Part shown: piece by piece, positions 25,518-34,685 of the stretch | Position numbering within the stretch: position 1 is the stretch's first letter | Layout: each line of letters opens with the position of its first letter | Assembly (NCBI RefSeq): GCF_000720635.1 | Contig: NZ_JOCF01000082.1 | Span: forward strand, 1 to 40,335 | Reading direction: 5' to 3' | Length of the DNA: 40,335 nt | Source of the DNA: Streptomyces sp. NRRL WC-3742 | Lineage (GTDB): Bacteria > Actinomycetota > Actinomycetes > Streptomycetales > Streptomycetaceae | Position numbers and translations under genes: made by a program | Notes under the pieces: model-generated | The model's database searches: none | The model's input: only the letters and a program-made list of their open reading frames with translations | What the model was told of the DNA's origin: nothing

Positions 25518-26756
25518 GTGGCCGAGGACGAGACCCCGATGACCGATCCCCCGACGACCGCTCCCCCGGGCGGCCCGGAACGTCCCCGACGGCGCCGGCG
25601 GTGGCTGATGATCACCGCCGGCGCCGTCGCGTTCCTGCTGGTCGCGACCGGGGTGCTGCTGTGGGTCGCGTACCGCAAGCTGGACGGCAACATCCGCACC
25701 GACTCGACCACCGACCGGCTGCTGGCCAGGCTGGAGGCCGAGCGCCCGACCCGGACGGCGGGGGCGAAGGGCGCCGAGAACCTCCTGCTGATCGGCAGCG
25801 ACGACCGCTCCGGCTCCAACGGCGCGTACGGCGGCGAGTCGGGCACCCAGCGCTCGGACACGACGATCCTGCTGCACCTGGCCGCCGACCGGCGGCACGC
25901 GACGGCCGTCTCGATCCCCCGCGACGTCATGGTGCCCGTGCCCGCCTGCGACCAGCCGGACGGCACCCGCAGCAGTCCCGGGACGATGCAGTTCAACTGG
26001 GCCTTCGAACGCGGCGGCGCGGCCTGCTCGATCCGCACCGTCGAGCAGCTGACCGGCATCCGGATCGACCACTACCTGATCCTCGACTTCTCCGGCTTCA
26101 GGACGATGGTGGACGCGGTCGGCGGGGTCGAGGTGTGCGTGCCGCAGCCGATCCACGACAAGGACGCCAAGCTGGACCTGCCCGCCGGGCGCCAGACCCT
26201 GCACGGCGAGCAGGCCCTCGGCTACGTCCGGGTGCGGGAGAGCCTGGGCGACGGCAGCGACACCCAGCGGATGGGGCGCCAGCAGCAGTTCCTGGCCTCG
26301 CTGCTGCGCAAGGTGCAGTCGCAGGGGGTGCTGCTGAACCCGGCGAAGCTGTGGCCGGTGCTGGACGCGGCCACCTCCTCGGTACGGGCGGACGGCGGGC
26401 TGTCCTCGCTCGGCGCGCTGTACGACCTGACGCAGGACCTGCGCGGGGTGCCCTCGGCGGACGTGGTGTTCCTGACGGCGCCGCGCCGCCCGTACCGCTA
26501 CGACTCGGACCGGGACGAGTTCGTGCAGCCCCAGACCGCGCAGCTGTTCGCCGCGCTGAGGGACGACCGACCGATCACCGTCCGGCCGCCCGGCTCGCCG
26601 ACGGCGAGCCCCAGCCCGAGCCCCGGCCCCGGCGCCGGGCCTGACACCGGGCCGACCGCCGAGGCGGGGTCGGGGGAGGCGGCGTCACCCACCGCGAGCG
26701 CCTCGCCCACCTTCGAGGGACGGACGGCCGACGTGGACGCCTGCGCCCCGCACTGA
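25518..26756 (+). CDS. LCP (LytR-CpsA-Psr) family cell-wall glycopolymer ligase, first copy
   Basis: A 412-residue type II membrane protein. The GTG at 25518 is taken as start; an ATG at residue 8 (25539) is an alternative with GAGG upstream. A basic cytoplasmic end is followed by one membrane helix (30-51) and the LCP domain (about 86-330): NLLLIGSDDRSG (88-99) with the phosphate-binding Asp/Arg, QRSDTTILLHL (111-121), VSIPRDVMVP (131-140), and IRIDHYLILDF. A Pro/Ser/Gly-rich tail follows, with no LytR_C domain. LCP enzymes transfer undecaprenyl-linked polymers to peptidoglycan. A second LCP gene lies 140 bp downstream. Confidence 0.92.
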   Translation: MAEDETPMTDPPTTAPPGGPERPRRRRRWLMITAGAVAFLLVATGVLLWVAYRKLDGNIRTDSTTDRLLARLEAERPTRTAGAKGAENLLLIGSDDRSGSNGAYGGESGTQRSDTTILLHLAADRRHATAVSIPRDVMVPVPACDQPDGTRSSPGTMQFNWAFERGGAACSIRTVEQLTGIRIDHYLILDFSGFRTMVDAVGGVEVCVPQPIHDKDAKLDLPAGRQTLHGEQALGYVRVRESLGDGSDTQRMGRQQQFLASLLRKVQSQGVLLNPAKLWPVLDAATSSVRADGGLSSLGALYDLTQDLRGVPSADVVFLTAPRRPYRYDSDRDEFVQPQTAQLFAALRDDRPITVRPPGSPTASPSPSPGPGAGPDTGPTAEAGSGEAASPTASASPTFEGRTADVDACAPH

Positions 26757-26800
26757 CGGCTTTACCCGCCCCTTGCTCACACGTGACCGACGTCATACCC

Positions 26801-26828
26801 GGAACGATTACCCCCCGCGGCTCGTCTA
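26801..26828 (+). promoter_or_regulatory. ECF sigma (SigE-type) promoter before the second LCP gene
   Basis: GGAAC (26801-26805) and CGTCTA (26823-26828) are 17 nt apart, close to the cell-envelope-stress sigma-E consensus of S. coelicolor. The start codon lies about 60 nt after the predicted transcription start. Confidence 0.6.
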
Positions 26829-26896
26829 CTGTGTCCGAATCGGCCTGCCGCCCCCGTGCGCCCGGCCCCGTGACCGGACGGACGTAGGGAACCCCG

Positions 26897-28429
26897 TTGC
26901 AGCAGGACATACCGGAGACCGGCCAGGGCAGCGGGGAGAGCCGTCGCGACAGCCGTCGCCGGGCGGCCGCGGCGGCCCGGAGGGCACGGCGCCGGCGGGC
27001 CCTGAAGTGGACGGCCGGGGCGGGCGCGCTGGTGCTGGTCGCCGGCTGCGGCGGGGCGCTGTACCTGTACGAGCACTTCAACAACAACCTGACCTCGGTC
27101 AAGGTCGACGTGGGCACCGAGGAGGAGCGTCCCAAGGCCGCCGGGGACGCGCTGAACATCCTGGTGCTGGGCACCGACAGCCGAAAGGGCCTCGGCCGCG
27201 CCTACGGCGACGAGGGCAGCGAGGGCCATGCCGACACCACGCTGCTGTTCCACCTCGCCAAGGACCGCTCCAACGCGACGGTCATCAGCATCCCCCGCGA
27301 CCTGATGGTGCCGATCCCCGAGTGCCAGTCGGCGGACGGGAAGAAGAAGATCCCCGGCTCGGCGCGGGACATGTTCAACACCAGCCTCGGGCAGTCGGGC
27401 CGCGACCCGGGCTGCACCTGGAAGACCGTCGAGAAGGTCACCGGCATCCGGATCGACCACTTCGTGGAGGTCAACTTCGAGGCCGTGAAGTCGCTGTCCA
27501 CGGCCGTCGGCGGGGTCGAGGTGTGCGCGGCCAAGGACATCAACGACTCGGACTCGCACCTGAGGATGACCAAGGGCCGGCACGTGGTCCAGGGCGACGA
27601 GGCCCTGGCCTTCGTCCGCACCCGGCACGCGGTGGGCTTCGGCGGGGACCTCACCCGCATCCCGCTGCAGCAGCAGTTCATCAGCTCGATGATCCGCAAG
27701 ATCAAGAGCGACGACACCCTGACCAGCCCCACCAAGCTCTACAAGCTCGCCGACGCCGCCACCAAGGCGCTCACCGTGGACTCCGGGATCGGCAGCGTGG
27801 ACAAGCTCAAGGACCTGGCGCTGGACATCAGCAAGGTGGACACCAAGAACATCACCTTCGCCACCGTGCCCGTCCTCGACGACCCAGCGGACAAGGACCG
27901 GCTGATACTCAAGCAGCCGGACGCCGGGCAGCTGTTCGCGATGATCGCGGGCGACCGCTCCCTGACGGAGACGGCCGCGCCGCCCGCACCCGCCACCGAC
28001 GCCCCGGCCGCCACCGCCCCGGCCGCGACCGCCCCGGCTGCGACCGCCCCGGCGGTGGACACCAAGGACGTCCGGGTGACGGTCCGCAACGGCAGCGGGA
28101 CGCGCGGGCAGTCCGGCCCGACCGTGGAGAAGCTCCGCGGCAAGGGCTTCACCAAGGCTTCGGTGGCCAGTGACGCCCCGGTGGCCGCGACCACCACCGT
28201 CTCCTACCCGGCCGGCCAGGAGGCCGAGGCCGCCGCGCTCGCCGCCGCCCTCGGACTGCCGGCCGGCGCGGCCAAGCCGGACCCGAAGGCCGACCCCAAG
28301 GGCGCCCTGGTGCTGGTCCTCGGCAAGGACGTGCTCGACGCGGGCCCGGGCCCGCAGCAGCCGCCGACGGCCGCGCCGAAGGACCTCCAGCGGGTGCAGG
28401 CGGACGATGTGGACGTCTGCGCCAAGTAG
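26897..28429 (+). CDS. LCP family ligase with LytR_C domain, second copy
   Basis: A 510-residue type II membrane protein. The TTG at 26897 follows TAGGGA. A long Arg/Ala-rich cytoplasmic N-terminus (1-36) precedes one membrane helix (37-57). The LCP domain (about 85-345) shows ILVLGTDSRKG (88-98), HADTTLLFHL, SIPRDLMVPI (131-140), and GIRIDHFVEVNF. After a Pro/Ala/Thr repeat linker (28000-28060; ATAPAATAPAATAPA) a C-terminal LytR_C domain begins VRVTVRNGSGTRGQS. It ends directly against the stop of the convergent acetyltransferase gene. A SigE-type promoter suggests induction by envelope stress. Confidence 0.93.
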   Translation: MQQDIPETGQGSGESRRDSRRRAAAAARRARRRRALKWTAGAGALVLVAGCGGALYLYEHFNNNLTSVKVDVGTEEERPKAAGDALNILVLGTDSRKGLGRAYGDEGSEGHADTTLLFHLAKDRSNATVISIPRDLMVPIPECQSADGKKKIPGSARDMFNTSLGQSGRDPGCTWKTVEKVTGIRIDHFVEVNFEAVKSLSTAVGGVEVCAAKDINDSDSHLRMTKGRHVVQGDEALAFVRTRHAVGFGGDLTRIPLQQQFISSMIRKIKSDDTLTSPTKLYKLADAATKALTVDSGIGSVDKLKDLALDISKVDTKNITFATVPVLDDPADKDRLILKQPDAGQLFAMIAGDRSLTETAAPPAPATDAPAATAPAATAPAATAPAVDTKDVRVTVRNGSGTRGQSGPTVEKLRGKGFTKASVASDAPVAATTTVSYPAGQEAEAAALAAALGLPAGAAKPDPKADPKGALVLVLGKDVLDAGPGPQQPPTAAPKDLQRVQADDVDVCAK

Positions 28430-29023
28430 TTACGCGGGGGCGAGGGTTCCGTCCGCCTCCTGGTAGCGCTCGCCCGTACGGGGGCAGGCCCAGCGGCCCC
28501 CGCCCACGGGCTCCAGGCGCTCCCCGGCGCGGCCGACCCAGCCGATCCGGCGGGCCGGGACCCCGGCGACCAGGGTGAAGTCGGGGACGTCCCGGGAGAC
28601 CACCGCGCCCGCCGCGACCAGGGCCCAGCGGCCGACCGTCACCCCGGCGACCAGCACCGCCCGGGCGCCGATCGAGCAGCCCTGACGGAGCGTCACCCCG
28701 TCGGCCCGCCAGTCGAGTTCGGTCTTGAGCCGCCCGTCCGGGGTGATCGCCCGGGGGTTGCGGTCGTTGGTGAGGACGGCGGCCGGGCCGATGAACACCC
28801 CGTCCTCGACCACGGCCGGCTCGTACACCAGGGCGTGGTTCTGCACCTTGACCCGGTCGCCGATCCGCACGCCCGGGCCGAGGTACGCGCCGCGGCCGAT
28901 CACGCACTCGGCGCCGACCACGGCCCCCTCCCGGACCTGCGCGAGGTGCCAGACCGTCGTCCCGGCGCCGATCACGGCCCGCTCGTCCACGTCGGCGCTC
29001 GGCTCGACCCGGGGTTCACTCAT
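28430..29023 (-). CDS. Hexapeptide-repeat acetyltransferase (WbpD/WlbB-like)
   Basis: A 197-residue left-handed beta-helix acyltransferase. Hexapeptide turns run through residues 10-150 (for example IGAGTTVWH, VIGRGAYLGPGVRIGDRVKV), and the lid NHALVYEPAVVEDGVFIGPAAVLTNDRNPRA resembles N-acetyltransferases for UDP-3-amino sugars; VAGVPARRIGWVG closes the domain. A ~35-residue C-terminal extension (GGGRWACPRTGERYQE) is a small add-on, seen in this subfamily. Probable role: acetylation of an aminosugar nucleotide for a surface glycan. It lies 30 bp downstream of the GT2 gene on the same strand. Confidence 0.88.
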   Translation of the reverse strand: MSEPRVEPSADVDERAVIGAGTTVWHLAQVREGAVVGAECVIGRGAYLGPGVRIGDRVKVQNHALVYEPAVVEDGVFIGPAAVLTNDRNPRAITPDGRLKTELDWRADGVTLRQGCSIGARAVLVAGVTVGRWALVAAGAVVSRDVPDFTLVAGVPARRIGWVGRAGERLEPVGGGRWACPRTGERYQEADGTLAPA

Positions 29024-29053
29024 GCGAACCGACCCTAGACCGTGTCTTTCGGA

Positions 29054-30094
29054 TCAACGCGCCTGGGAGAGCGCGTCCTTGGAGGCGGGGGCGGTGCTGG
29101 CGATCACCTTGCGGGCGAGCGAGCGCGGCGAGGTGAGGAAGCCGAAGCCCCAGCTCAGGTGCATGGTGGCCAGCGCCACCGGGAGCAGCGCCTTCGCCTT
29201 GGCGGACAGGCCCCGGCCCTCGACCACCGAGCCGCCGAGGATGCCCAGCAGGTAGGCGCCGGGGGCGGCGAGGAAGACGGGGTGGACGGCGGCGCCGAGC
29301 ACCAGGCCCAGGGTGACGCCCAGGAAGGCGGCCGGCGGGGCGAGGTAGCGCAGGTTGACCGAGCCGCGGTGGTAGCGGGTGACGACCCGGCGCCAACGGC
29401 CGTAGTCCTTGTACTGCTTGGCGAGCGCCCGCACCGAGGGCCGGGGCCGGTAGGTCACCTTGAGCTGCGGGGTGAACCAGATGAGGCCGCCGTCCTGGCG
29501 GATGCGGTAGTTCAGCTCCCAGTCCTGGGCGCGGATGAACTCCTCGTTGTAGCCGCCGAGCCGCTCCAGCACCTCGCGGCGGAAGACGCCCAGGTAGACG
29601 GTGTCCGCCGGGCCGGCCGTGCCGCCGGTGTGGAAGGCCGCGTTGCCGACGCCGATCTTGGAGGTCATCGCGGCGGCGACGGCGTCCTCCCAGTCGGTCT
29701 CGCCCTCGGCGTGCATGATGCCGCCGACGTTGGCGGCCTCCATCTCGGTGAGCAGCCGCACGGCGGTGTCGATGTAGCCGGGGGTGAGCAGGCCGTGGCC
29801 GTCCACGCGCACCACTATCGGATGGCTGGAGCCCTTGATCGCCGCGTTGAGGGCGGCGGGGGTGCGGCCGGTGGGATTGGGCACGGTCTTGACCCGCCGG
29901 TCCTCGGCGACCAGCTCGGCGGCGATCTCGTCGGTGCGGTCGCTGGACGGACCGAGGGCGATCACCACCTCCAGCTCGCCCGGGTACTCCTGCTCCAGGA
30001 TGCGCCGGACGGCGGTGCGCAGGTGTCGTTCCTCGTTGAGCACCGGCATGATCACGGAGACCGCCGGCAGCTCCTCAGCAGCCTTGGTGTTCAT
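29054..30094 (-). CDS. Glycosyltransferase family 2 (ExoA-like)
   Basis: A 346-residue membrane-associated GT2. The ATG at 30094 gives MNTKAAEELPAVSVIMPVLNE; GT-A homology starts immediately. VSVIMPVLNEERHLR, VVIALGPSSDRTDEIA, VVRVDGHGLLTP (the DxD-like acidic motif), and the acceptor region RAQDWELNYRIRQ (catalytic Asp) are visible. C-terminal hydrophobic segments near 250-275 and 280-300 anchor it. It resembles succinoglycan-type ExoA transferases; donor sugar unknown. It precedes the acetyltransferase gene and follows the large membrane protein gene, 50 bp apart, so they probably form one operon. Confidence 0.9.
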   Translation of the reverse strand: MNTKAAEELPAVSVIMPVLNEERHLRTAVRRILEQEYPGELEVVIALGPSSDRTDEIAAELVAEDRRVKTVPNPTGRTPAALNAAIKGSSHPIVVRVDGHGLLTPGYIDTAVRLLTEMEAANVGGIMHAEGETDWEDAVAAAMTSKIGVGNAAFHTGGTAGPADTVYLGVFRREVLERLGGYNEEFIRAQDWELNYRIRQDGGLIWFTPQLKVTYRPRPSVRALAKQYKDYGRWRRVVTRYHRGSVNLRYLAPPAAFLGVTLGLVLGAAVHPVFLAAPGAYLLGILGGSVVEGRGLSAKAKALLPVALATMHLSWGFGFLTSPRSLARKVIASTAPASKDALSQAR

Positions 30095-30144
30095 CGCGCC
30101 CAACCGTACCGGTGCGCGAGGCACTCCGTCTCATCCGGCCGGTC

Positions 30145-32109
30145 TCACCCGGCCAGGTAGTGGGCGACGGTGAACACCGCGTAGCCGGTCAGGGCCAGGC
30201 GGTTGAGCAGGTTCTGCGGGCGGCCGAGACCCTCCGGCAGGGTTTCGACCGGGCGCAGGTCGGGCCGGTTGGCCGCGACGGCGACGGTCCGCGCCAGCCG
30301 TACGGCGTCGTAGCGCTCGCCGAGGTGACCGGCCAGGGCGGCCATCAGCCGGATGTTGGCGGTGAGGTCCTCGCCCGAGCGCAGCTGGACGGTCAGCGCG
30401 CCCTTGTGGACGGCGGCCCCGCCGATCTGGCGCCACTCGTAGCTCCGCACCCGCAGGGCGGTGGCCACCCGCAGGCCCTCGCGGTCGGCGACCAGCTGCC
30501 AGGAGCAGGCTTGGGCGAAGGCGCCGACGGCCACGGTGCCGAGCCAGAGGGGGCGCAGCATCCCCTTCCAGAGGCCGTCGCCGCCGAGCAGCACGGCGAG
30601 GGCGGCGAGGGCCACGGCGGCGAGCGGTCCGGCCAGCGCCCGTACGGGCAGGGGCAGTTCCCAGCGAAGGGCGGGCAGCGGCTGCGCGCCGGGGGCGGGG
30701 GCGTCGGCGACCGTGCGGGCGCTGATCGCGGCGACGGTGTCCTCGCGCTCGCGGTCGCGCTCACGGCGGGTGCGCAGCGCCCGGCGCAGGCGCGGGGCGC
30801 GGGCGGCGGGGGCGGCCACCGCGGCCAGCCAGCTCGGGTCCCCCGGCAACAGGGCGGGGCGGAACAGGAGTTGGGGGTCGAGGCCGTCGGGGCCCCGGTA
30901 GAGCACGGCAGGGACGATGCGGTCGGGCCGGGCGCGGTCGGCGGCGGCCTCCTCCTCCCCCTCGGAGTGATCGGAGTGGTCGGGGTAGTCGACGTCGTCG
31001 CCCTCGAGGTCGGGGTGTTCGACGATCCAGGCCGGCTCGGGGTCGTCGGGCACGCCTTCGTGGGCCCAGTAGTAGCGGTCGCGTTCCAGCAGCCGCCACA
31101 GCGGGCGCGCCCCCGGCGGGCCGTCCACCGGCAGCACCAGCAGGCCCCCGCGGCCGTCGGCGCGCAGCCGGACGGCCAGGGCGGGGGCGGCGCCCTCGAA
31201 GGAGGGCCGGGTGCGGCGGGCGTCGTGGACGAAGGCCGAGCCGAGCAGCAGCAGGGCGGGCAGGGCGATCATCGCGCCGAGGCCCAGGTCGCCGTCGAGG
31301 TCGTACGTCTCGCCCTCGGCGCGGACGCTGTCGCCGTCGACCAGCAGCGGGACGTACTGGCCGGGCTGGGGGACGGCGGCCCACCAGAGGTCGAGCCTGG
31401 CGGTGCGCCGGTCGCCGCCGCCGGGCGGCTGGTAGCGGACGGAGAGCAGGCCGTCCTGGTCGGTCTCCGCCGCCACGCCGGTGACCCGTACGGACCGCTG
31501 CTCGGCCTCCTCCCACCGGTGCTGCTCCCACAGCCCGAACAGCGGCACGGCCAGGGCGGCCGCCAGCAGCAGGACCCCGAGTAGGCGCCGCCCGACCGGC
31601 GGGCCGTCCGGGGGCATGGGCGGGGGCGCGCCGACGGCCGTCCAGGGGAAGGGCGCTGGCGGGTTCATGAGCTCGTCGAGCTGCTGGCGGGCGCGGCGGC
31701 GGCCGAGTTCGGCGCCGACCAGGACGGCGGTGAGCAGCACGTGGGCCAGCACCGTCGACCAGCGGGTGAGCGGTTCCACCAGCCCCTGGGGGGCGTACCA
31801 GAGGACGGCCAGCGCGACCGGCGGGATCAGCGGGCGGATGCGGGGCTTGAGGAGCAGCAGGAGGATCTCGGCGAGCAGCGTCCAGACGGCCAGGCTCTCG
31901 CCCCCGGCCGTGTGGCAGATGCCCTGGACGTTGCAGACCCCGGAGTCGTCCGGTTCCGTGGCGGTGGCGAGGACGGTGACGGCGAGCGGCACCAGCGCGA
32001 GCCACCGGGAGTCCAGTCGCCAGGCCGTGCGGGCGGCTCGCCAGCGAGCGGCCGCGACGGCGGTCAGGGGCGCGGCGCTGGGCAGCGACGGGGCGTCCGG
32101 GGTGTACAT
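30145..32109 (-). CDS. Large membrane protein of unknown function (654 aa)
   Basis: The family is not recognised. ATG gives MYTPDAPSLPSAAPL. Predicted membrane helices: about 36-50, 73-85, 95-108, 117-133, 180-195, 285-300, 505-525 and 535-550. A soluble stretch (310-480) contains an acidic segment (DPEPAWIVEHPDLEGDDVDY, and a run of Asp/Glu/His/Ser around 395-410). The region 190-275 looks like an exported beta domain (SVRVTGVAAETDQDGLLSVRYQPPG). The last ~100 residues carry a PH-like pattern (EGLRVATALRVRSYEWRQIGG). It starts 7 bp after the truncated permease ORF, so it is downstream in that operon. Confidence 0.75.
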   Translation of the reverse strand: MYTPDAPSLPSAAPLTAVAAARWRAARTAWRLDSRWLALVPLAVTVLATATEPDDSGVCNVQGICHTAGGESLAVWTLLAEILLLLLKPRIRPLIPPVALAVLWYAPQGLVEPLTRWSTVLAHVLLTAVLVGAELGRRRARQQLDELMNPPAPFPWTAVGAPPPMPPDGPPVGRRLLGVLLLAAALAVPLFGLWEQHRWEEAEQRSVRVTGVAAETDQDGLLSVRYQPPGGGDRRTARLDLWWAAVPQPGQYVPLLVDGDSVRAEGETYDLDGDLGLGAMIALPALLLLGSAFVHDARRTRPSFEGAAPALAVRLRADGRGGLLVLPVDGPPGARPLWRLLERDRYYWAHEGVPDDPEPAWIVEHPDLEGDDVDYPDHSDHSEGEEEAAADRARPDRIVPAVLYRGPDGLDPQLLFRPALLPGDPSWLAAVAAPAARAPRLRRALRTRRERDREREDTVAAISARTVADAPAPGAQPLPALRWELPLPVRALAGPLAAVALAALAVLLGGDGLWKGMLRPLWLGTVAVGAFAQACSWQLVADREGLRVATALRVRSYEWRQIGGAAVHKGALTVQLRSGEDLTANIRLMAALAGHLGERYDAVRLARTVAVAANRPDLRPVETLPEGLGRPQNLLNRLALTGYAVFTVAHYLAG

Positions 32110-32116
32110 CGGACGA

Positions 32117-34666
32117 TCATCTCAGCAGGGCGGCGGACGGAAACACCGTGGGGCCGGGTGCGCTCCTTACGTTCCTGGAGTGCACCCGGCCCCACGGCCC
32201 CCGTTCCCCCCGTTCCCCCGTCCCCAGTCCCTGGTCCCGCAGCACCCGCTGGGCGGTGATGCCCCAGGCCAGGCCCAGCCCGGCGCCGAGGACCGCGCCG
32301 AAGAGCGCGATCACCACGGACTCCAGCCGGATCATCCGGCGCAGCTGGCGGCGGGAGAGCCCGATCGCCCGCAGCAGGCCGATCTCCCGGGTGCGCTCGA
32401 CCACCGACAGCGCCAGGGTGTTGACCACGCCGAGCACCGCGACGGTGATCGACAGCGCGACCAGCCCGTAGATCAGGTAGAGCAGGGTGTTGATCTGGCC
32501 CTGCACCAGCTCCTTGTAGCCGGCCTGGTCCTTGATGGTCAGCTGCGGGTACTCCTTGAGGCCGTCCTCCAGCGCGGTCAGCGTCTTGGTGACGTCGGCG
32601 CCGGCCTTGGCCTTGGCGAAGAAGGTGAACACCGGCGGCTGGTCGGCGTCCGGGACGGCCTTGGACAGGGTGTCCAGGTCGACGAAGGCACCGGAGCCGT
32701 ACAGCCCGCCCTTGGCGAAGACGGCGCCCACCGCGAGGTTCTGGGTGTGGCCCTTGCCGTAGTCGACGGTGACCTGGTCGCCGACCTTCAGGTTGTGGTC
32801 CTTGGCGAAGGTCTCGCCGAGGCCGATCGTGCCGCGCCCCACCGCGTCCGCCGAGCCGGCGACGACGCCCGGGTGGAAGTCGGTGTCGAAGAAGGTCGGG
32901 GGCACGGCGGTCAGCTCGTTCTTGACCATCCGGCCGTCCGGCAGTTGGAGCTTGGAGGAGAGGAAGGACCGCTGGAGGCTGACGTGGTCGATGCCCGGCG
33001 TCTTCTTCACCGTGTCGATGACCTCCTGGGAGACCGCACCGCGGCCGCCGGAGAGGATGTAGTCCACGCCCACGGTCTTGTCGATCTGCGCGCTGGTCGA
33101 GGTGACGGCCGAGGAGCTGAAGACCGAGGCGGCGATCACCAGGGCCAGGCCGATCATCAGCGCGGCGGCGGTGGCGCCGGTGCGGCGCGGGTTGCGCATC
33201 GCGTTGCGCTGGGCGAGCTTGCCGGACGGGCCGAACAGGGCCGGCAGCACCGCGCCGAGCACCTTGATCACGGCCGAGGCCAGCAGCGGGCCGAGCACCA
33301 CGAAGCCGATCAGGGTGAGCACCACGCCCAGGCCCAGCAGCTGGCCGCCGTCGGCGGCCTTCTCCGCCTGCCCGCCGAGCACCAGCACCGCGCCGCCGCC
33401 CGCCGTCAGCACCAGGCCGATGATCGTCCGGATCAGGTTGGTGCGGGCGTCGCCCGGGGTGCCGTGGTCGCGCAGCGCCTCGATCGGCGCGATCCTGCTG
33501 GCCCGGCGGGCCGGGAACCAGGCGGCGACCATGGTGACGATGATGCCGAGGGCGTACCCGGCGATGAAGACCTCGGGACCGATCTGCAGGTCGGCGGCGT
33601 CGAGGTTCATCCCGATGAGCTTCATCAGCCAGACCAGGCCGACCGCGACGAGAAGACCGAACCCGATCCCGATGGTGGAGCCGAGCACGCCCAGGATGAG
33701 CGCCTCGACCAGCACCGAGCGGTTGACCTGGCTGCGGCTGCCGCCGACGGCGCGCAGCAGGCCGATCTCCCGGGTGCGCTGGGCGACCAGCATCGAGAAG
33801 GTGTTGACGATCAGGAAGATGCCGACGATGGCGGAGACGAACGCGAAGCCGAGCATCGCGTAGGTCATGAAGTCGAGGCCCTGGCCGACGGCCTTGGAGT
33901 TCTCGTCCTTCTGCTCGGCGGCGGTCTTGGCCTGGTACCCGCCGCCGATCTTGGCCAGCGCGTCGGCCTTGATCTGGTCGTTGGTGCGGCTGCCGTCGCC
34001 GAACACCTCGACGGAGGTGAACGCCTGCTCGCCGAGCAGCACCTTCTGGGCGGTCGGGGTGTCGGTGAAGGCCAGCGCCGCACCGGGGTTGGTGGTGGTG
34101 AAGGTGACGATGCCGACGATGGTGAACTCGTGCTTGCCGCTCGGGTTGTCGACCCGCACCTTGTCGCCGAGGGCCAGCTTGGCCTTCTTGGCGGTGTCGG
34201 CGTCCAGCACCAGGTCGTCGGAGCCCTTGGGCAGGTGGCCGGAGGTGAGGTTCGTCGGGTTGCGCGGGGTGTCCGTCCAGTTGCCGACCAGGGTCGGCGC
34301 GCCGGTGGTCGGGCCGACCAGCTTGTTGGTGGACGGGTTGACCAGGACGGCGTTCTCGACGGAGACCTGGCCGAGAGCGCTCTTCACCCCGGGCAGCCCG
34401 GCCAGCTTCTGGGCGATCTCGGTCGGGACGGTCGGCGGCTTGACGGTCGTCTGCTGGCCCTCCTCGCTGTCGTCGGCCGGCTTGGGCGGCTGGACGGAGA
34501 CGTCGGAGGCGGTGGCGGCGAAGAGCTTGTCGAAGGTGCTGGTCGCGGTGTTGGAGAACACCAGCGTGCCGGACACGAAGGCGACCGACAGCACCACGGC
34601 GATGAGGGAGAGGACCATTCGGCCCTTGTGGGCGAAGAAGCTCCGCAGTGAGGTCTTGAGCAGCAT
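32117..34666 (-). CDS. MacB/FtsX-type ABC transporter permease, C-terminally altered
   Basis: An 849-residue permease with two FtsX domains. The N-terminal helix is followed by an exported domain and a complete first FtsX unit (FMTYAMLGFAFVSAIVGIFL, RTREIGLLRAVGGSRSQV, ARRASRIAPIEALRD). After a second exported domain, the second FtsX unit has two helices (LIYGLVALSITVAVLGVVNTL; LESVVIALFGAVLGAGLGLAWG) but then reads DQGLGTGERGERGPWGRV and on to a novel ~39-residue end (32120-32236) instead of the third helix and the PARRAS-like motif. The ORF runs through a strong hairpin that looks like the original terminator. A deletion is the simplest explanation, and the exporter may be inactive. It starts 19 bp after the ATPase gene. 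Confidence 0.9.
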   Translation of the reverse strand: MLLKTSLRSFFAHKGRMVLSLIAVVLSVAFVSGTLVFSNTATSTFDKLFAATASDVSVQPPKPADDSEEGQQTTVKPPTVPTEIAQKLAGLPGVKSALGQVSVENAVLVNPSTNKLVGPTTGAPTLVGNWTDTPRNPTNLTSGHLPKGSDDLVLDADTAKKAKLALGDKVRVDNPSGKHEFTIVGIVTFTTTNPGAALAFTDTPTAQKVLLGEQAFTSVEVFGDGSRTNDQIKADALAKIGGGYQAKTAAEQKDENSKAVGQGLDFMTYAMLGFAFVSAIVGIFLIVNTFSMLVAQRTREIGLLRAVGGSRSQVNRSVLVEALILGVLGSTIGIGFGLLVAVGLVWLMKLIGMNLDAADLQIGPEVFIAGYALGIIVTMVAAWFPARRASRIAPIEALRDHGTPGDARTNLIRTIIGLVLTAGGGAVLVLGGQAEKAADGGQLLGLGVVLTLIGFVVLGPLLASAVIKVLGAVLPALFGPSGKLAQRNAMRNPRRTGATAAALMIGLALVIAASVFSSSAVTSTSAQIDKTVGVDYILSGGRGAVSQEVIDTVKKTPGIDHVSLQRSFLSSKLQLPDGRMVKNELTAVPPTFFDTDFHPGVVAGSADAVGRGTIGLGETFAKDHNLKVGDQVTVDYGKGHTQNLAVGAVFAKGGLYGSGAFVDLDTLSKAVPDADQPPVFTFFAKAKAGADVTKTLTALEDGLKEYPQLTIKDQAGYKELVQGQINTLLYLIYGLVALSITVAVLGVVNTLALSVVERTREIGLLRAIGLSRRQLRRMIRLESVVIALFGAVLGAGLGLAWGITAQRVLRDQGLGTGERGERGPWGRVHSRNVRSAPGPTVFPSAALLR
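32146..32197 (-). terminator. Terminator-like hairpin inside the permease ORF
   Basis: Arms 32146-32166 and 32177-32197 (21 bp, one G-U wobble; CCGTGGGGCCGGGTG in the left arm) with a 10-nt loop. It is within the reading frame of the permease's anomalous end and would form an efficient terminator stem just before the next gene. Confidence 0.75.
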
Positions 34667-34685
34667 CGTCTCTAGTCCCGCCCGC

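Noticed and set aside
31481..34651. A 1056-codon plus-strand frame opposite the ABC permease and the large membrane gene
   Set aside because: Antisense shadow with composition typical of GC-rich complement strands; the minus strand encodes a clear FtsX permease.
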